64,000 nucleotides of DNA from an uncultured Pseudomonadota bacterium. Its GTDB lineage: Bacteria; Pseudomonadota; Alphaproteobacteria; RF32; CAG-239. Positions 54,181-63,098 of this stretch are shown here, piece after piece (position 1 is the stretch's first letter; the number at the start of each line of letters is the position of its first letter). The stretch spans positions 1-64,000 of the forward strand of contig CASFRM010000002.1 in the NCBI GenBank assembly GCA_949297185.1, given 5' to 3'. The notes under the pieces are model-generated. The model searched no databases. It worked only from the letters and a program-made list of their open reading frames with translations, and had not been told where the DNA came from. The translations under genes and the position numbers were made by a program.

Positions 54181-54897
54181 ATGTGGAATTTTAAATATCA
54201 ACGGCCGGATTATCAAAGAGTTTTTAAGCTCGTTAGAAGAAGATTGAGCTGGGAAGAGCAGCGGCAAAGAGTTGATTTGTTATATCAGCAGCTCAGTAAC
54301 GATAAGGCATTTCGTAAAGAATTAATGCGTAAGGCGATACATTTAAGCTCGCTTTGGATACCGGCGGCAATATATTTTATGCCCAAGATTGTTTTGGTGC
54401 CAATTTTGTTGGTGATATTAATCGGTAATGTGGTTTTGGAGTATGGCAACTTTAAGAAATACCCGTGGGCTCGAAAATCTTTTGGAGTTTTGTTTTTTAG
54501 AACTTTGCGCAATAAAGAAACCTCAAGAGAGCACTTTCAGTTTACCGGAGCAATATATGTGTTGTTTTCCTCGTTGTTGTGCTTGTGCTTTTTCTCTAAA
54601 GAAGTAGGTGCGATTGCTTTGACCGTTATGTTGGTATCTGACAGTGCGGCAGCTTTGGTCGGTAGGTCAATCGGAAGAATTAAAATATACAAAAATAAAA
54701 CCTTGGAAGGGACATTGGCATTTTTCTTATCTGCGGTTGCAATAAATTTGTTGTTTTGGCCGGTGTATCCGTTTGGTTGGTTGAGTGTTGTGGCTTGTTT
54801 GGTAGCAACTTTGGTTGAAGTTTTTGAAGACAAAATTGAAATAGATGATAATTTGTCGATACCGATATTTTTTGCTGCGGTATTGTCTTGGGTGTAA
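54181..54897 (+). CDS. Dolichol kinase/CTP-diacylglycerol kinase-like membrane protein (SEC59/DGK1 family)
   Basis: About 238 residues from the ATG at 54181, chosen because GGAG lies seven bases upstream; an ATG at 54139 is in frame but has no site. After a charged N-terminus (about 1-55) come RKAIHLSSLWIPA and five or six membrane segments. DSAAALVGRSIGR and KTLEGTLAFF are the CTP-kinase/phosphatidate cytidylyltransferase-type motifs. The natural lipid substrate is unknown. It starts the DNA that separates lnt-XRE from metK-trmB. Confidence 0.8.
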   Translation: MWNFKYQRPDYQRVFKLVRRRLSWEEQRQRVDLLYQQLSNDKAFRKELMRKAIHLSSLWIPAAIYFMPKIVLVPILLVILIGNVVLEYGNFKKYPWARKSFGVLFFRTLRNKETSREHFQFTGAIYVLFSSLLCLCFFSKEVGAIALTVMLVSDSAAALVGRSIGRIKIYKNKTLEGTLAFFLSAVAINLLFWPVYPFGWLSVVACLVATLVEVFEDKIEIDDNLSIPIFFAAVLSWV

Positions 54898-54934
54898 AAA
54901 ATTAATATCTTTTTAAGAAAATTTAGCTATTATG

Positions 54935-54969
54935 AATCCCGTATGGATTAGAATACCATACGGGATTTT
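54935..54969. terminator. Hairpin terminator after the dolichol-kinase-like gene
   Basis: AATCCCGTATGG and CCATACGGGATT pair across about nine bases and are followed by TTTC. The T-run is short, so strength is uncertain. Confidence 0.65.
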
Positions 54970-54984
54970 CTTAAGGAAATAAGA

Positions 54985-55153
54985 TATAAGGACGCAACAG
55001 TAGTGTTGACACAAGGATTGGAACATAGCCTCTTTAGTGAGGAATTGTGGGCTTTCTGCCGGATGATGGCGGGAAGTTTTGTTGCGTTTAAAATACATAC
55101 GAATCGACTTAGCAAAAATGATAAAATATATTGCCTAAAGGCGGAGGTGAGAG
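54985..55153 (+). promoter_or_regulatory. Structured 5' leader of the flagellin-like gene
   Basis: Within about 170 bases lie a CAACA-GTAG-TGTTG hairpin, CCTC-TTTAGT-GAGG, and a nine-pair stem at about 55051-55077 (CTTTCTGCC with GGCGGGAAG, including G-U pairs). The outer GCAAC near 54995 can pair with GTTGC near 55081, closing the whole. GGCGGAGGTGAGAG gives a very strong ribosome site for the ATG at 55154. It may control flagellin translation or mRNA stability. No clear promoter was found. Confidence 0.45.
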
Positions 55154-57217
55154 ATGAATAATAACATCACCTTAAATGCCTCAATGCGCAGTAATTTGCT
55201 AAGTTTGCGAAACATTTCAAAACAAATGGATAAGACCCAGCTGATTTTAGCGACGGGAAAGAAAGTAAACTCGGCGATAGATAATGCGTCTGCCTATTAT
55301 CAAGCACGCTCTCTTTCTAATCGTGCGGCTGATTTGACGGCTTTGTTAGATGCAATGGGACAAGGTATCCAAACCATTGAGGCAGCCAATGCCGGTTTGG
55401 AAAAAGCTCAAGATATGCTTGGATTGGCAGGAGCCACCATTAATAATATTACTTCACAGATAGCGGGAGGGGATATATTTGCGGTAGCAGCAAATAAAGA
55501 AGAACTTTTGGCGGCGATTGAGAGTTGGGAAGCCGGAGACGGTTTAATCGTGATATCTCAGGATATCGATATGGGTAATACCAGATTGGAGCTAAAAGAT
55601 AATCAAAAGTTGGTGGGGCTTAATTATGTTGACGGCTCGGCCCAAAGAGCAGAATTAACATTTAATTTTTTGGCGGCGGAAAACACCGACGGTAATGCGA
55701 TAATTTGCGGTGATAATAATATGCTTGCCGATTTGAAGATAACTTATTCTTCGGATAATGCAGATATAAAAAATACCAGTTTTAATGCCATTAATAACAA
55801 CGGCGGCACCCTCAAATTGCATAATGTGGATCTTAGTATTGATAACACTAATGAGGGAAGCGGAAATAATGGAGCAATGCTGATATGCGGAATATACAAT
55901 CAAAATGGAGGAAATATTAATTTAAGCGGCAACAATTTGTTTAATTCTTTATCAAAAAAACTTTATGGTTTGGCGTTAATAAGACATCAAGATACTTCTT
56001 GTCGTTTATTATTGGAAAGCGGAGCTAGTTTGGATGTTGCCAATAAAGGAACATATAATTATTTGGTAATGAGTGGAACAAATATATTTTTGAGTGATGT
56101 GATAATTGATGCCAGAAGTGGTAATACCAGTGTTTTGGGACAAGGTAATTTTGCTTTTTATGGTGATTTGATAGTTAAGCAAGGAACTGCTACGGCGAGT
56201 TTATTTGGTAACAGTAATGTTGATATTTTCGGGAATGCAAGTATTAATTTGGGAGGACATAACAATGCAATATTTAACAATAGTGAGATTAATGTCTATG
56301 GCAGTATAAATATTAAAATGTTCGGTGGTAGTTCTGGAATTCCAAACCGATTACTCGTGGATAAGGCCTCTCTTACCATAAAGAGCGGAGCCTGTTTGAT
56401 GCTGGAGCAAGTCGGTACATATGCTTATATAAGTAATGCAGCAGATAATAAAATCAATCTAGAGCAAGGAGCCAAGATTGGGGTGGTTAAAGAAAATGTT
56501 GGCGTAAATGCTTTGTATTTGGCCAGCCAAAATACATCTTATACTACCAAAGCCGATGAAATATTAGAAGATTTTGCCGTAATTCCGGATTTGAAAAAAA
56601 TCGGCGATTTTCCGCAAGCCGATTTTGATGAAGATATGACAAAGCTTGATGAAGAGATTGCCGCAATCGGCAGCAAAGAATGTGCTTCAACACTTAATGA
56701 TGCAAAGGTTTTGAGTAATTATCAGCAGAATCTGGGGCAAAACGGTGTGTATAAAGAAATTTTAGAGCAATATGACAAGCTTATCAGTGATAGCTCGTAT
56801 CAGGGAGTAAATCTCTTAAAAGGCGGTAATTTGCGACTTACCTTTGATGAAAATCGCGAACATAAGTTTGAAGTTTTGGGAGAAGATATTTCGGCATTGC
56901 AAATAGGATTGGATAAGGACGAAGAATGGAAAAATTTGAGTGATGTGAGAAAAATATTATCATCGCTGCAAGAAGCCATAACTACTTTGCGTTCGTTTGC
57001 CGAAGAACTGGGAAACAATTATTCTATAATCAAAACCCGCATTAACTTTACCGAGGCTCTGAGCGATGTATTAGAAACCGGAGCTGATGATTTGACCTTG
57101 GCCGATATGAATGAAGCCAGCGCCGAATATCTCACCTTGCAAACCCGTCAACAGTTGGCGATTAACTCACTATCTCTTGCTTCACAATCAGCTCAAAGTG
57201 TATTGAGTTTGTTTTAA
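55154..57217 (+). CDS. Flagellin with a large beta-helix-like insert
   Basis: The 687-residue product has both conserved flagellin ends. The N-terminal helices (about 1-105) read ILATGKKVNSAIDNASAYY and GIQTIEAANAGLEKAQDML. The C-terminal part (about 530-687) has ILEQYDKLISDSSYQGVNLL, the alphaproteobacterial flagellin style, and LQTRQQLAINSLSLASQSAQ. Between them (about 130-480) is a region rich in Asn, Gly, Ile and Ser with repeated short strands (for example GNNLFNSL, SNVDIFGNASINLGG), like right-handed parallel beta helices of pectate-lyase type. Variable surface domains are normal in flagellins but not this fold or size. No other flagellar gene is in view. A catalytic or binding role of the insert is inference. 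Confidence 0.8.
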   Translation: MNNNITLNASMRSNLLSLRNISKQMDKTQLILATGKKVNSAIDNASAYYQARSLSNRAADLTALLDAMGQGIQTIEAANAGLEKAQDMLGLAGATINNITSQIAGGDIFAVAANKEELLAAIESWEAGDGLIVISQDIDMGNTRLELKDNQKLVGLNYVDGSAQRAELTFNFLAAENTDGNAIICGDNNMLADLKITYSSDNADIKNTSFNAINNNGGTLKLHNVDLSIDNTNEGSGNNGAMLICGIYNQNGGNINLSGNNLFNSLSKKLYGLALIRHQDTSCRLLLESGASLDVANKGTYNYLVMSGTNIFLSDVIIDARSGNTSVLGQGNFAFYGDLIVKQGTATASLFGNSNVDIFGNASINLGGHNNAIFNNSEINVYGSINIKMFGGSSGIPNRLLVDKASLTIKSGACLMLEQVGTYAYISNAADNKINLEQGAKIGVVKENVGVNALYLASQNTSYTTKADEILEDFAVIPDLKKIGDFPQADFDEDMTKLDEEIAAIGSKECASTLNDAKVLSNYQQNLGQNGVYKEILEQYDKLISDSSYQGVNLLKGGNLRLTFDENREHKFEVLGEDISALQIGLDKDEEWKNLSDVRKILSSLQEAITTLRSFAEELGNNYSIIKTRINFTEALSDVLETGADDLTLADMNEASAEYLTLQTRQQLAINSLSLASQSAQSVLSLF

Positions 57218-57266
57218 TAATGTCATTCTCGGTATTGTCCCGAGAATCTAGTAAATATAGAAAAAG

Positions 57267-58334
57267 TTAAATTTGCCCTTCTATTAAGCCGCCGCCAAGC
57301 AGTAAATCTCCGTCGTACAAAACAACCGATTGACCAGCAGTTATTGCCGATTGCGGGGTCATGAAATCAACCCTATATTCTCCGTTTGCGGTTGGGTAAA
57401 CAATCGCTTCGTTGGGCATTTGCGATGAGCGAATGCGAGCCTGAACCGTTAATTTATTTTGCGGCGGCTCACATTGCCAAACCCAATCGTCGGCAATTAA
57501 AGAGGTCTGCAAGGCTTCTTCGGCATATCCTAAGACAACCTCGTTGGTTTCCGGTCTTATGGCAATGACATATAACGGGCGATCGGCCGAAATGCCAAGA
57601 CCGCGTCGTTGACCGATAGTAAAATTCCAATAACCTTTATGTCGGCCCAAAATCTTGCCGTCACGGTTTACAAAATTGCCTTCTTTATCGGCAAATTGCA
57701 AAATGTCATTCAAAGCTCCGGTATAAAAATCTTGACTGTCGGGTTTTTCGGCAATTTCTAAACCGGCTTGTTTGGCAAGTTGTCTGATTTCTTCTTTGCT
57801 CTTATCACCTAAGGGAAACAAGACACGGCTTAATTGTTCTTGGCTTAGGCGATATAGAAAATATGATTGATCCTTTTTGGCATCAAAGCCACGTCTGATA
57901 CGATAAAAACCGCTTTTTTCGTCTTGCTCCAGTTTGGCATAGTGGCCGGTGGCAAATTTATCGAATTCGACCCCTTGCCTAGCGGCACTGTTGGGTAAAA
58001 CATCAAATTTGATTTTGGAGTTGCAGACAACGCAAGGATTGGGCGTGCGTCCGGCATGATATTCGCTACGAAAGTTTTCTAAGACCGTTTGGTGAAATTC
58101 TTTGGTGCAGTCAATGACATAATGAGGTATTTCCAATCTTTCGCAGACGGCGGCGGCTTGGCGTAAATCTTCGTCGTGAGGCGAAAAACAGCCCTTGCCG
58201 GTCAGATTGCGAAAACTTTCGGTATTATCCCATACCGTCATCGTGGCCCCGATAACCTCGTGTCCGGCTTGTTTTAATATAAGGGCGGCCGCCGAAGAAT
58301 CGACGCCGCCACTCATACCTACCAATATCTTCAT
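57267..58334 (-). CDS. mnmA: tRNA 2-thiouridine synthase MnmA, atypical active site
   Basis: Thiolates U34 of Glu, Lys and Gln tRNAs. The 355-residue product has the PP-loop VGMSGGVDSSAAA, TPNPCVVCNSKIKF with the first catalytic Cys and an extra Cys three residues earlier (CxxC), and TIGQRRGLGI. The second catalytic Cys of the E. coli enzyme (STGICFIG, Cys 199) is replaced here in KPDSQDFYTGALNDIL, which has no Cys. Versions without this Cys exist in other bacteria and may use an iron-sulfur cluster, which would fit the CxxC plus GKGCF. This mechanism is inference. Confidence 0.92.
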   Translation of the reverse strand: MKILVGMSGGVDSSAAALILKQAGHEVIGATMTVWDNTESFRNLTGKGCFSPHDEDLRQAAAVCERLEIPHYVIDCTKEFHQTVLENFRSEYHAGRTPNPCVVCNSKIKFDVLPNSAARQGVEFDKFATGHYAKLEQDEKSGFYRIRRGFDAKKDQSYFLYRLSQEQLSRVLFPLGDKSKEEIRQLAKQAGLEIAEKPDSQDFYTGALNDILQFADKEGNFVNRDGKILGRHKGYWNFTIGQRRGLGISADRPLYVIAIRPETNEVVLGYAEEALQTSLIADDWVWQCEPPQNKLTVQARIRSSQMPNEAIVYPTANGEYRVDFMTPQSAITAGQSVVLYDGDLLLGGGLIEGQI

Positions 58335-58355
58335 CAGTATAGACCTTGAAAATGT

Positions 58356-59717
58356 TTAGAATTTACGCGGCGAGACATGCTTGCGCCAGTTGTCTTCTAT
58401 CTTTTCCAAGGATATCCCTTTGGTCTCGGGAACAAAGAAATATACAAAGAATAATGATAAAATTATCGTAAATCCAAAAATCAAAAAGGTATTGTTTTTG
58501 CCGATTATATCCAATAAAGGCAAAAAGCTGAATACGATTATGGAGTTGAAAATAAAGTTAGAGGCCGTAGCTGCCGACATGGCAAAACCGCGAATCTTTA
58601 ACGGCATGATTTCGGATACCATAATCCAGCATATTGGGCCTAGGCTCATGGCAAATGAAGCAATGTAGACAACCAAGCTTACAACAGCAAGCCACTTGCC
58701 AGCTTCGCCTAAGGTAAAGCCCCAAGATAGGGTCAACATGCTAATCAGCATGCCGCTTAAGCCAATGTAAAGCAGGGGTTTACGACCGAATTTGTCGGTG
58801 TAAGCAATAGCCACAAATGTCATGAGAAAGTTAACAACTCCGATACCGATGGTGGCGTAAATAGCTCCGATATTATCGGCAAAGCCTGCGAGCTTAAAAA
58901 TGGTCGGGGCAAAGTAAATTATGGTGTTGATACCGGTGCAGATTTGAACAAACATTAATCCTACACCGACAAAAATCGGAACCAACATCCATTTTTGAAT
59001 TGATACTTTGCTTTTTTTGTTTGAATCTTCCATGGTTTTTTGAATCTCTTTAACTTGAGAATCGACATTGTCGGTTTCGTAAATCTTTTTGAATACTTCT
59101 TTAGCTTCGTCAATTTTGCCTTTGCTTATCAACCAACGCGGAGTATCATGCAAGAATAAGATGCCAACCAACAATATGATTGCCGGAAGGGCTCCGGAGG
59201 CTAACATCCAACGCCAGTTATATTCGGCGTTGGCAAAAATGCGGTTGATTAAGTAAGACAACAAAATACCGGCAGTTAGTGCCAGTTGGTATAAAGAAAC
59301 TAAAGTTCCGCGAATTTTTTCGGGGGCAATTTCGGATAGATAAATCGGGGCAACAAAGCTTATCATACCTACCGCAATACCGATAATAATGCGTGAGAAC
59401 ATTAACCAACCTGCAGTGTGGGCATAGCCGCACATGATTGAACCGATGATAAAGATTAATGCAGTGGCAATGATGATTTTTTTGCGTCCGTAAATGTCAG
59501 CCAGATAGCCGTTGGCGGCAGCTCCGATGATGGAACCGACAATGGCCGATGATACCAACCATCCTTGCTCTACAGAGCTTAGTTCCCAAGTTTCGTTGAT
59601 GTATAATAAGGCTCCGGAAATAACTCCCATGTCAAAGCCCGATAGTAAGCCACCCAAAGATGCGGTAATGGCTACCATTATCAAAGTAACATTGATAGTC
59701 CTGCCTGTTTTTGTCAT
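58356..59717 (-). CDS. MFS sugar:proton symporter (XylE/GalP/AraE type)
   Basis: The 453-residue product has twelve membrane segments and the sugar-porter signatures: GGLLSGFDMGVISGAL in the first segment, DIYGRKKIII and SRIIIGIAVGMISFVAPIYLSEIAPEKIRG (key part YLSEIAPEKIRG), QICTGINTIIYFAPTIF, DKFGRKP, and a final PETKG. These indicate transport of a hexose or pentose with a proton. The exact sugar cannot be told. It is on the minus strand between mnmA and trmB. Confidence 0.93.
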   Translation of the reverse strand: MTKTGRTINVTLIMVAITASLGGLLSGFDMGVISGALLYINETWELSSVEQGWLVSSAIVGSIIGAAANGYLADIYGRKKIIIATALIFIIGSIMCGYAHTAGWLMFSRIIIGIAVGMISFVAPIYLSEIAPEKIRGTLVSLYQLALTAGILLSYLINRIFANAEYNWRWMLASGALPAIILLVGILFLHDTPRWLISKGKIDEAKEVFKKIYETDNVDSQVKEIQKTMEDSNKKSKVSIQKWMLVPIFVGVGLMFVQICTGINTIIYFAPTIFKLAGFADNIGAIYATIGIGVVNFLMTFVAIAYTDKFGRKPLLYIGLSGMLISMLTLSWGFTLGEAGKWLAVVSLVVYIASFAMSLGPICWIMVSEIMPLKIRGFAMSAATASNFIFNSIIVFSFLPLLDIIGKNNTFLIFGFTIILSLFFVYFFVPETKGISLEKIEDNWRKHVSPRKF

Positions 59718-59779
59718 GTCTGTTTCCTATATAAAAATTGAAGTTTGTTTGAAAAGTATATAGTAACTTGATTTAATAT

Positions 59780-60502
59780 TTAAATGCGTTCAAAGTCAAG
59801 AAATATCGGTCGGCGACCTTCGGCAATAGCTTTGCGTTGGTATTTGGTTTCGACCCAGTCTGCCGGTGGATTTTTCCAATCGTTGCCGCATTTGGCCGTC
59901 CAGCGAAAATCTTTATTGTCGTGAAGTTGTCTTAAAGTCCAAGATTTGTATACCGGATGATCGGTTGCAACTCGTAAAATTCCGCCTTTTTTTAAGATGC
60001 GGGCAAGTTCATTTAAGTTGTCGGGATTAATGAATCTTCTGCTTGCATGGCGTTTTTTGGGCCACGGGTCCGGAAACAATAAAAATATTTTGCTCAAAAA
60101 TCCATCGGGAATCTTGGCAAACAGAAGTCTGACATCATCGCTCCAGATGCGGACATTATCTGTCCGCTCCGGAAGCAATGATATATGTTCGGGCATATCT
60201 GATTTTTCTTTTATACCCGTTAGTAGGGTGAGTAAATTTGCTACGCCGTTTTTGAAGACTTCGGCGCCGATAAACCCAATTTCATGGTGCTTTAGGGATT
60301 GTCCGGCAAGATGTTCGCCGTTACCAAAACCTATTTCCAAATATACTTCTGCAACTTTGGCTCCAAATATATCCGTCGATATTTTAGTATCTGACGATAT
60401 CTCAACTTCGGGCAAAAATTGCTCTAAAAGACCGCTCTTGGCTTTGCGGATTTTGCGTCCCTGACGGCGACCATAAAATTTGGGTTTATCGCTTAAAAGC
60501 AT
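59780..60502 (-). CDS. trmB: tRNA (guanine-N7)-methyltransferase
   Basis: Makes m7G46 in tRNA. The 240-residue product has the SAM motif EIGFGNGEHL, IGAEVFKNGV, the strand FPDPWPKKRHASRRF and a C-terminal WRR-type region. The N-terminus is basic. It overlaps the metK 3' end by ten bases and is co-transcribed with it. Confidence 0.97.
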   Translation of the reverse strand: MLLSDKPKFYGRRQGRKIRKAKSGLLEQFLPEVEISSDTKISTDIFGAKVAEVYLEIGFGNGEHLAGQSLKHHEIGFIGAEVFKNGVANLLTLLTGIKEKSDMPEHISLLPERTDNVRIWSDDVRLLFAKIPDGFLSKIFLLFPDPWPKKRHASRRFINPDNLNELARILKKGGILRVATDHPVYKSWTLRQLHDNKDFRWTAKCGNDWKNPPADWVETKYQRKAIAEGRRPIFLDFERI

Positions 60503-61647
60503 TTTTTAAGTTCCTCTACTTTGTTTATTCTTTCCCAACTGAAGTGACCTTCGTCATCGGGTGTGCGCCCAAAATGGCCGTAAGATGAGGTTGGGAAATA
60601 TATCGGTTTTTGCAGTTGTAAATAGTTTATGATACCGGCTGGGGTTAAATCAAACATTTCTTTTACAACTTTTAATAATTTGGCTTCATCAACATTGGCT
60701 GTGCCTTTGGTGTCGATGTAAAGAGACAGGGGTTCGGCTATACCAATGGCATAAGAAGTTTGAATTACGCATTCTTGGGCCAAACCTGCAGCAACAATGT
60801 TTTTGGCAATGTGACGCAGCATATAAGCGGCAGAACGGTCTACTTTGGTGGGGTCTTTGCCGGAAAAAGCGCCGCCGCCGTGCGGAGCATAACCGCCATA
60901 AGTATCAACAATGATTTTTCTGCCGGTTAGGCCGGTATCACCGTCAGGGCCTCCGATAACAAAGCGGCCGGTCGGGTTAATCAAAATATCGGCATCGCTG
61001 ATTTCCCAGCCTTGCGGTAAAGATTGTCTGATATAGCGGCTGACAACTTCTCTTACATCGGCTTGGCTCATGTAGGCTTCGTGTTGGGTCGAAACCACAA
61101 TCTTGGTGGCTCTTAAGGGCTTGCCGTTTTCGTCATATTCTATAGTTACCTGTGATTTGGCGTCGGGTAAAATTCCTTTGATTTCGTTTGAGTGACGAGC
61201 CTTGCTCAGATTGTGCAATATCCGGTTGGAAAGATAAATGGCAAGAGGCATATAGTCGGTGTCAATGCCTTGTTCTTTTCTGGCATAGCCAAACATTATG
61301 CCTTGGTCTCCGGCTCCCATCTTGTCAACGCCGAGAGCGATGTCTGCCGATTGTTTGTGCAAGAAACTGGTGATGTTAACATCATTAAAAGAGAATCCGG
61401 CTTGATCATAACCAATGTGTTTGATGGTTTGTCTGACCGCATTTTCTATTTGTTCGTGCGAAACCAAAACAACAGAAGAGGTTTCGCCGGAGATAATTAC
61501 TTGGTTGGTGGTGGCTAAAGTTTCAATCGCCGTGCGGGCTTTGTTGTCAACAGCCAAATATAAATCAACGATGGCGTCCGAAATGGCATCGCAGACTTTG
61601 TCAGGATGGCCTTCGGAAACAGCCTCACTGGTAAATAGATATGTCAT
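60493..61647 (-). CDS. metK: S-adenosylmethionine synthase
   Basis: Makes SAM from methionine and ATP. The 384-residue product has the three MAT signatures: EGHPDKVCD, GAGDQGIMFGYA and GGGAFSGKDPTKVDRSAAY. SAM is the methyl donor for trmB directly downstream and the radical cofactor for miaB. In alphaproteobacteria metK usually follows lnt and an XRE gene on one strand; here it is about 6 kb away on the opposite strand. Confidence 0.98.
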   Translation of the reverse strand: MTYLFTSEAVSEGHPDKVCDAISDAIVDLYLAVDNKARTAIETLATTNQVIISGETSSVVLVSHEQIENAVRQTIKHIGYDQAGFSFNDVNITSFLHKQSADIALGVDKMGAGDQGIMFGYARKEQGIDTDYMPLAIYLSNRILHNLSKARHSNEIKGILPDAKSQVTIEYDENGKPLRATKIVVSTQHEAYMSQADVREVVSRYIRQSLPQGWEISDADILINPTGRFVIGGPDGDTGLTGRKIIVDTYGGYAPHGGGAFSGKDPTKVDRSAAYMLRHIAKNIVAAGLAQECVIQTSYAIGIAEPLSLYIDTKGTANVDEAKLLKVVKEMFDLTPAGIINYLQLQKPIYFPTSSYGHFGRTPDDEGHFSWERINKVEELKKCF

Positions 61648-61694
61648 AATTTAATGTCCTTTGCTTTTGTTAAAATTAAATAAAATCATAATAA

Positions 61695-63095
61695 TTATTT
61701 TTCTCGGCACAAAATATCAAATTCTGATTTTTTGTGGTCGAGCATATCGCGGTTGTCACCGTTGAGGGCAGAAAATTTGCGGGCAATGGTATATTGCGGC
61801 AAAAGTTTCTTTATCTCTTCAATCGGTTTTGACCACGAATTGGCGGCAATGCGAATAGCCTTGCCTTGTCCGGCCGATACTTTGGGAGTGATTTCTCCGG
61901 TAACAGCATCGGCAAACTCTTGTAAACGTAGTTTTATGGTTTCTAAACTGCCGGGGATTAAAAATTCTATTTCTTCGCCACTGTCAATATAATTACGAAT
62001 TTCGAATATGGCATCATCGTCCTGCCACTCAATAATTGAGCCGGCAAAGAGCCAGTCACCAAGAGTGCGGGTGTATTCGTAGTTTTGGCTTAAATTGGTT
62101 AATTTACCATCGTGGAAACCTAAGCAGTAACCACGATTTTGCAGAGTGTCAAATTCGGGCATATATTTTTTGTAGTTCCAATTTTTGCTGTCTTTGTACC
62201 AGTCGTCAATGGCTTGGCGATATACTCTGGCAACGGTTCCGGCATAGTATTCGGTTTTGTTGCGGCCTTCTACTTTAAGAGAATCTATTCCGGCAGAGAG
62301 CAAATCGGGTAGACGCGGCATTAAGCACATGTCTTTGGAATTGAGCAGATAACCACCGTGTTCGTCTTCTACTACTTCGTAATATTCGCCGGGGCGGAAT
62401 TCTTCTTCAAGCAAAAATTCAAAGGCGTCTTTGTTGTCTTCGTTAATGATAATTTCTTTTATGCTGCCGTCTTTGAGTCTTAGATGAAGCTTATAATGCC
62501 AACGGCAACAGTGCGCACATTTGCCTTGGTTGGCAGAGCGGTCGGCTAAGTAATTTGATATCAGACAGCGTCCGGAATAGGACATGCACATAGCTCCGTG
62601 CATAAATGTTTCGAGCAGAATATCGGGGCATTTTTCTCTGATTTCTTTGGCTTCGGCAAAAGTTACTTCCCGGCCTAAAACGCAAAGTTTGGCACCTTGG
62701 GATTGCCAAAATTTTACGGCTGCCCAAGAGCAAATATTGGCTTGGGTGGAAACAAATAAATTTAATTCAGGTGCATTTTCTTTGACATATTGGAAAACTC
62801 CGGGGTCGGCAATTAATACGCCGTCAGGGTGCAATTCGCGGAGCGTGGATACAAAAGAGGGAAGTTTTTCGACATCGCGGTTATGCATAAACAAATTGAG
62901 TGTAAGATATATTTTTTTGCCGTGAGCGTGCACAAACTCAATACCTTCTTTTAGATCTTCAAGCGAAAATTTTGATTGGGCTCGTAAGCACATGTCCGGA
63001 GTTCCGGCGTATACCGCATCGGCGCCGTATAAAATTGCGGTTTTTAATTTTACCAGAGAGCCTGCCGGCAGTAATAATTCAGATTTTTCGAGCAT
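61695..63095 (-). CDS. trhP: U32-family tRNA hydroxylation protein TrhP (YegQ type)
   Basis: The 466-residue product has the U32 signature FMHGAMCMSYSGRCLIS and following Cys in GKCAHCCRW, which likely bind an iron-sulfur cluster. ELLLPAGSLVKLKTAILYGAD at the start and the SLKVEGRNK segment are typical. E. coli YegQ (TrhP) forms 5-hydroxyuridine at U34 of tRNA with prephenate-derived chemistry. Length matches TrhP better than RlhA. It starts three bases from the next gene on the same strand. Confidence 0.88.
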   Translation of the reverse strand: MLEKSELLLPAGSLVKLKTAILYGADAVYAGTPDMCLRAQSKFSLEDLKEGIEFVHAHGKKIYLTLNLFMHNRDVEKLPSFVSTLRELHPDGVLIADPGVFQYVKENAPELNLFVSTQANICSWAAVKFWQSQGAKLCVLGREVTFAEAKEIREKCPDILLETFMHGAMCMSYSGRCLISNYLADRSANQGKCAHCCRWHYKLHLRLKDGSIKEIIINEDNKDAFEFLLEEEFRPGEYYEVVEDEHGGYLLNSKDMCLMPRLPDLLSAGIDSLKVEGRNKTEYYAGTVARVYRQAIDDWYKDSKNWNYKKYMPEFDTLQNRGYCLGFHDGKLTNLSQNYEYTRTLGDWLFAGSIIEWQDDDAIFEIRNYIDSGEEIEFLIPGSLETIKLRLQEFADAVTGEITPKVSAGQGKAIRIAANSWSKPIEEIKKLLPQYTIARKFSALNGDNRDMLDHKKSEFDILCREK

Positions 63096-63098
63096 AAT

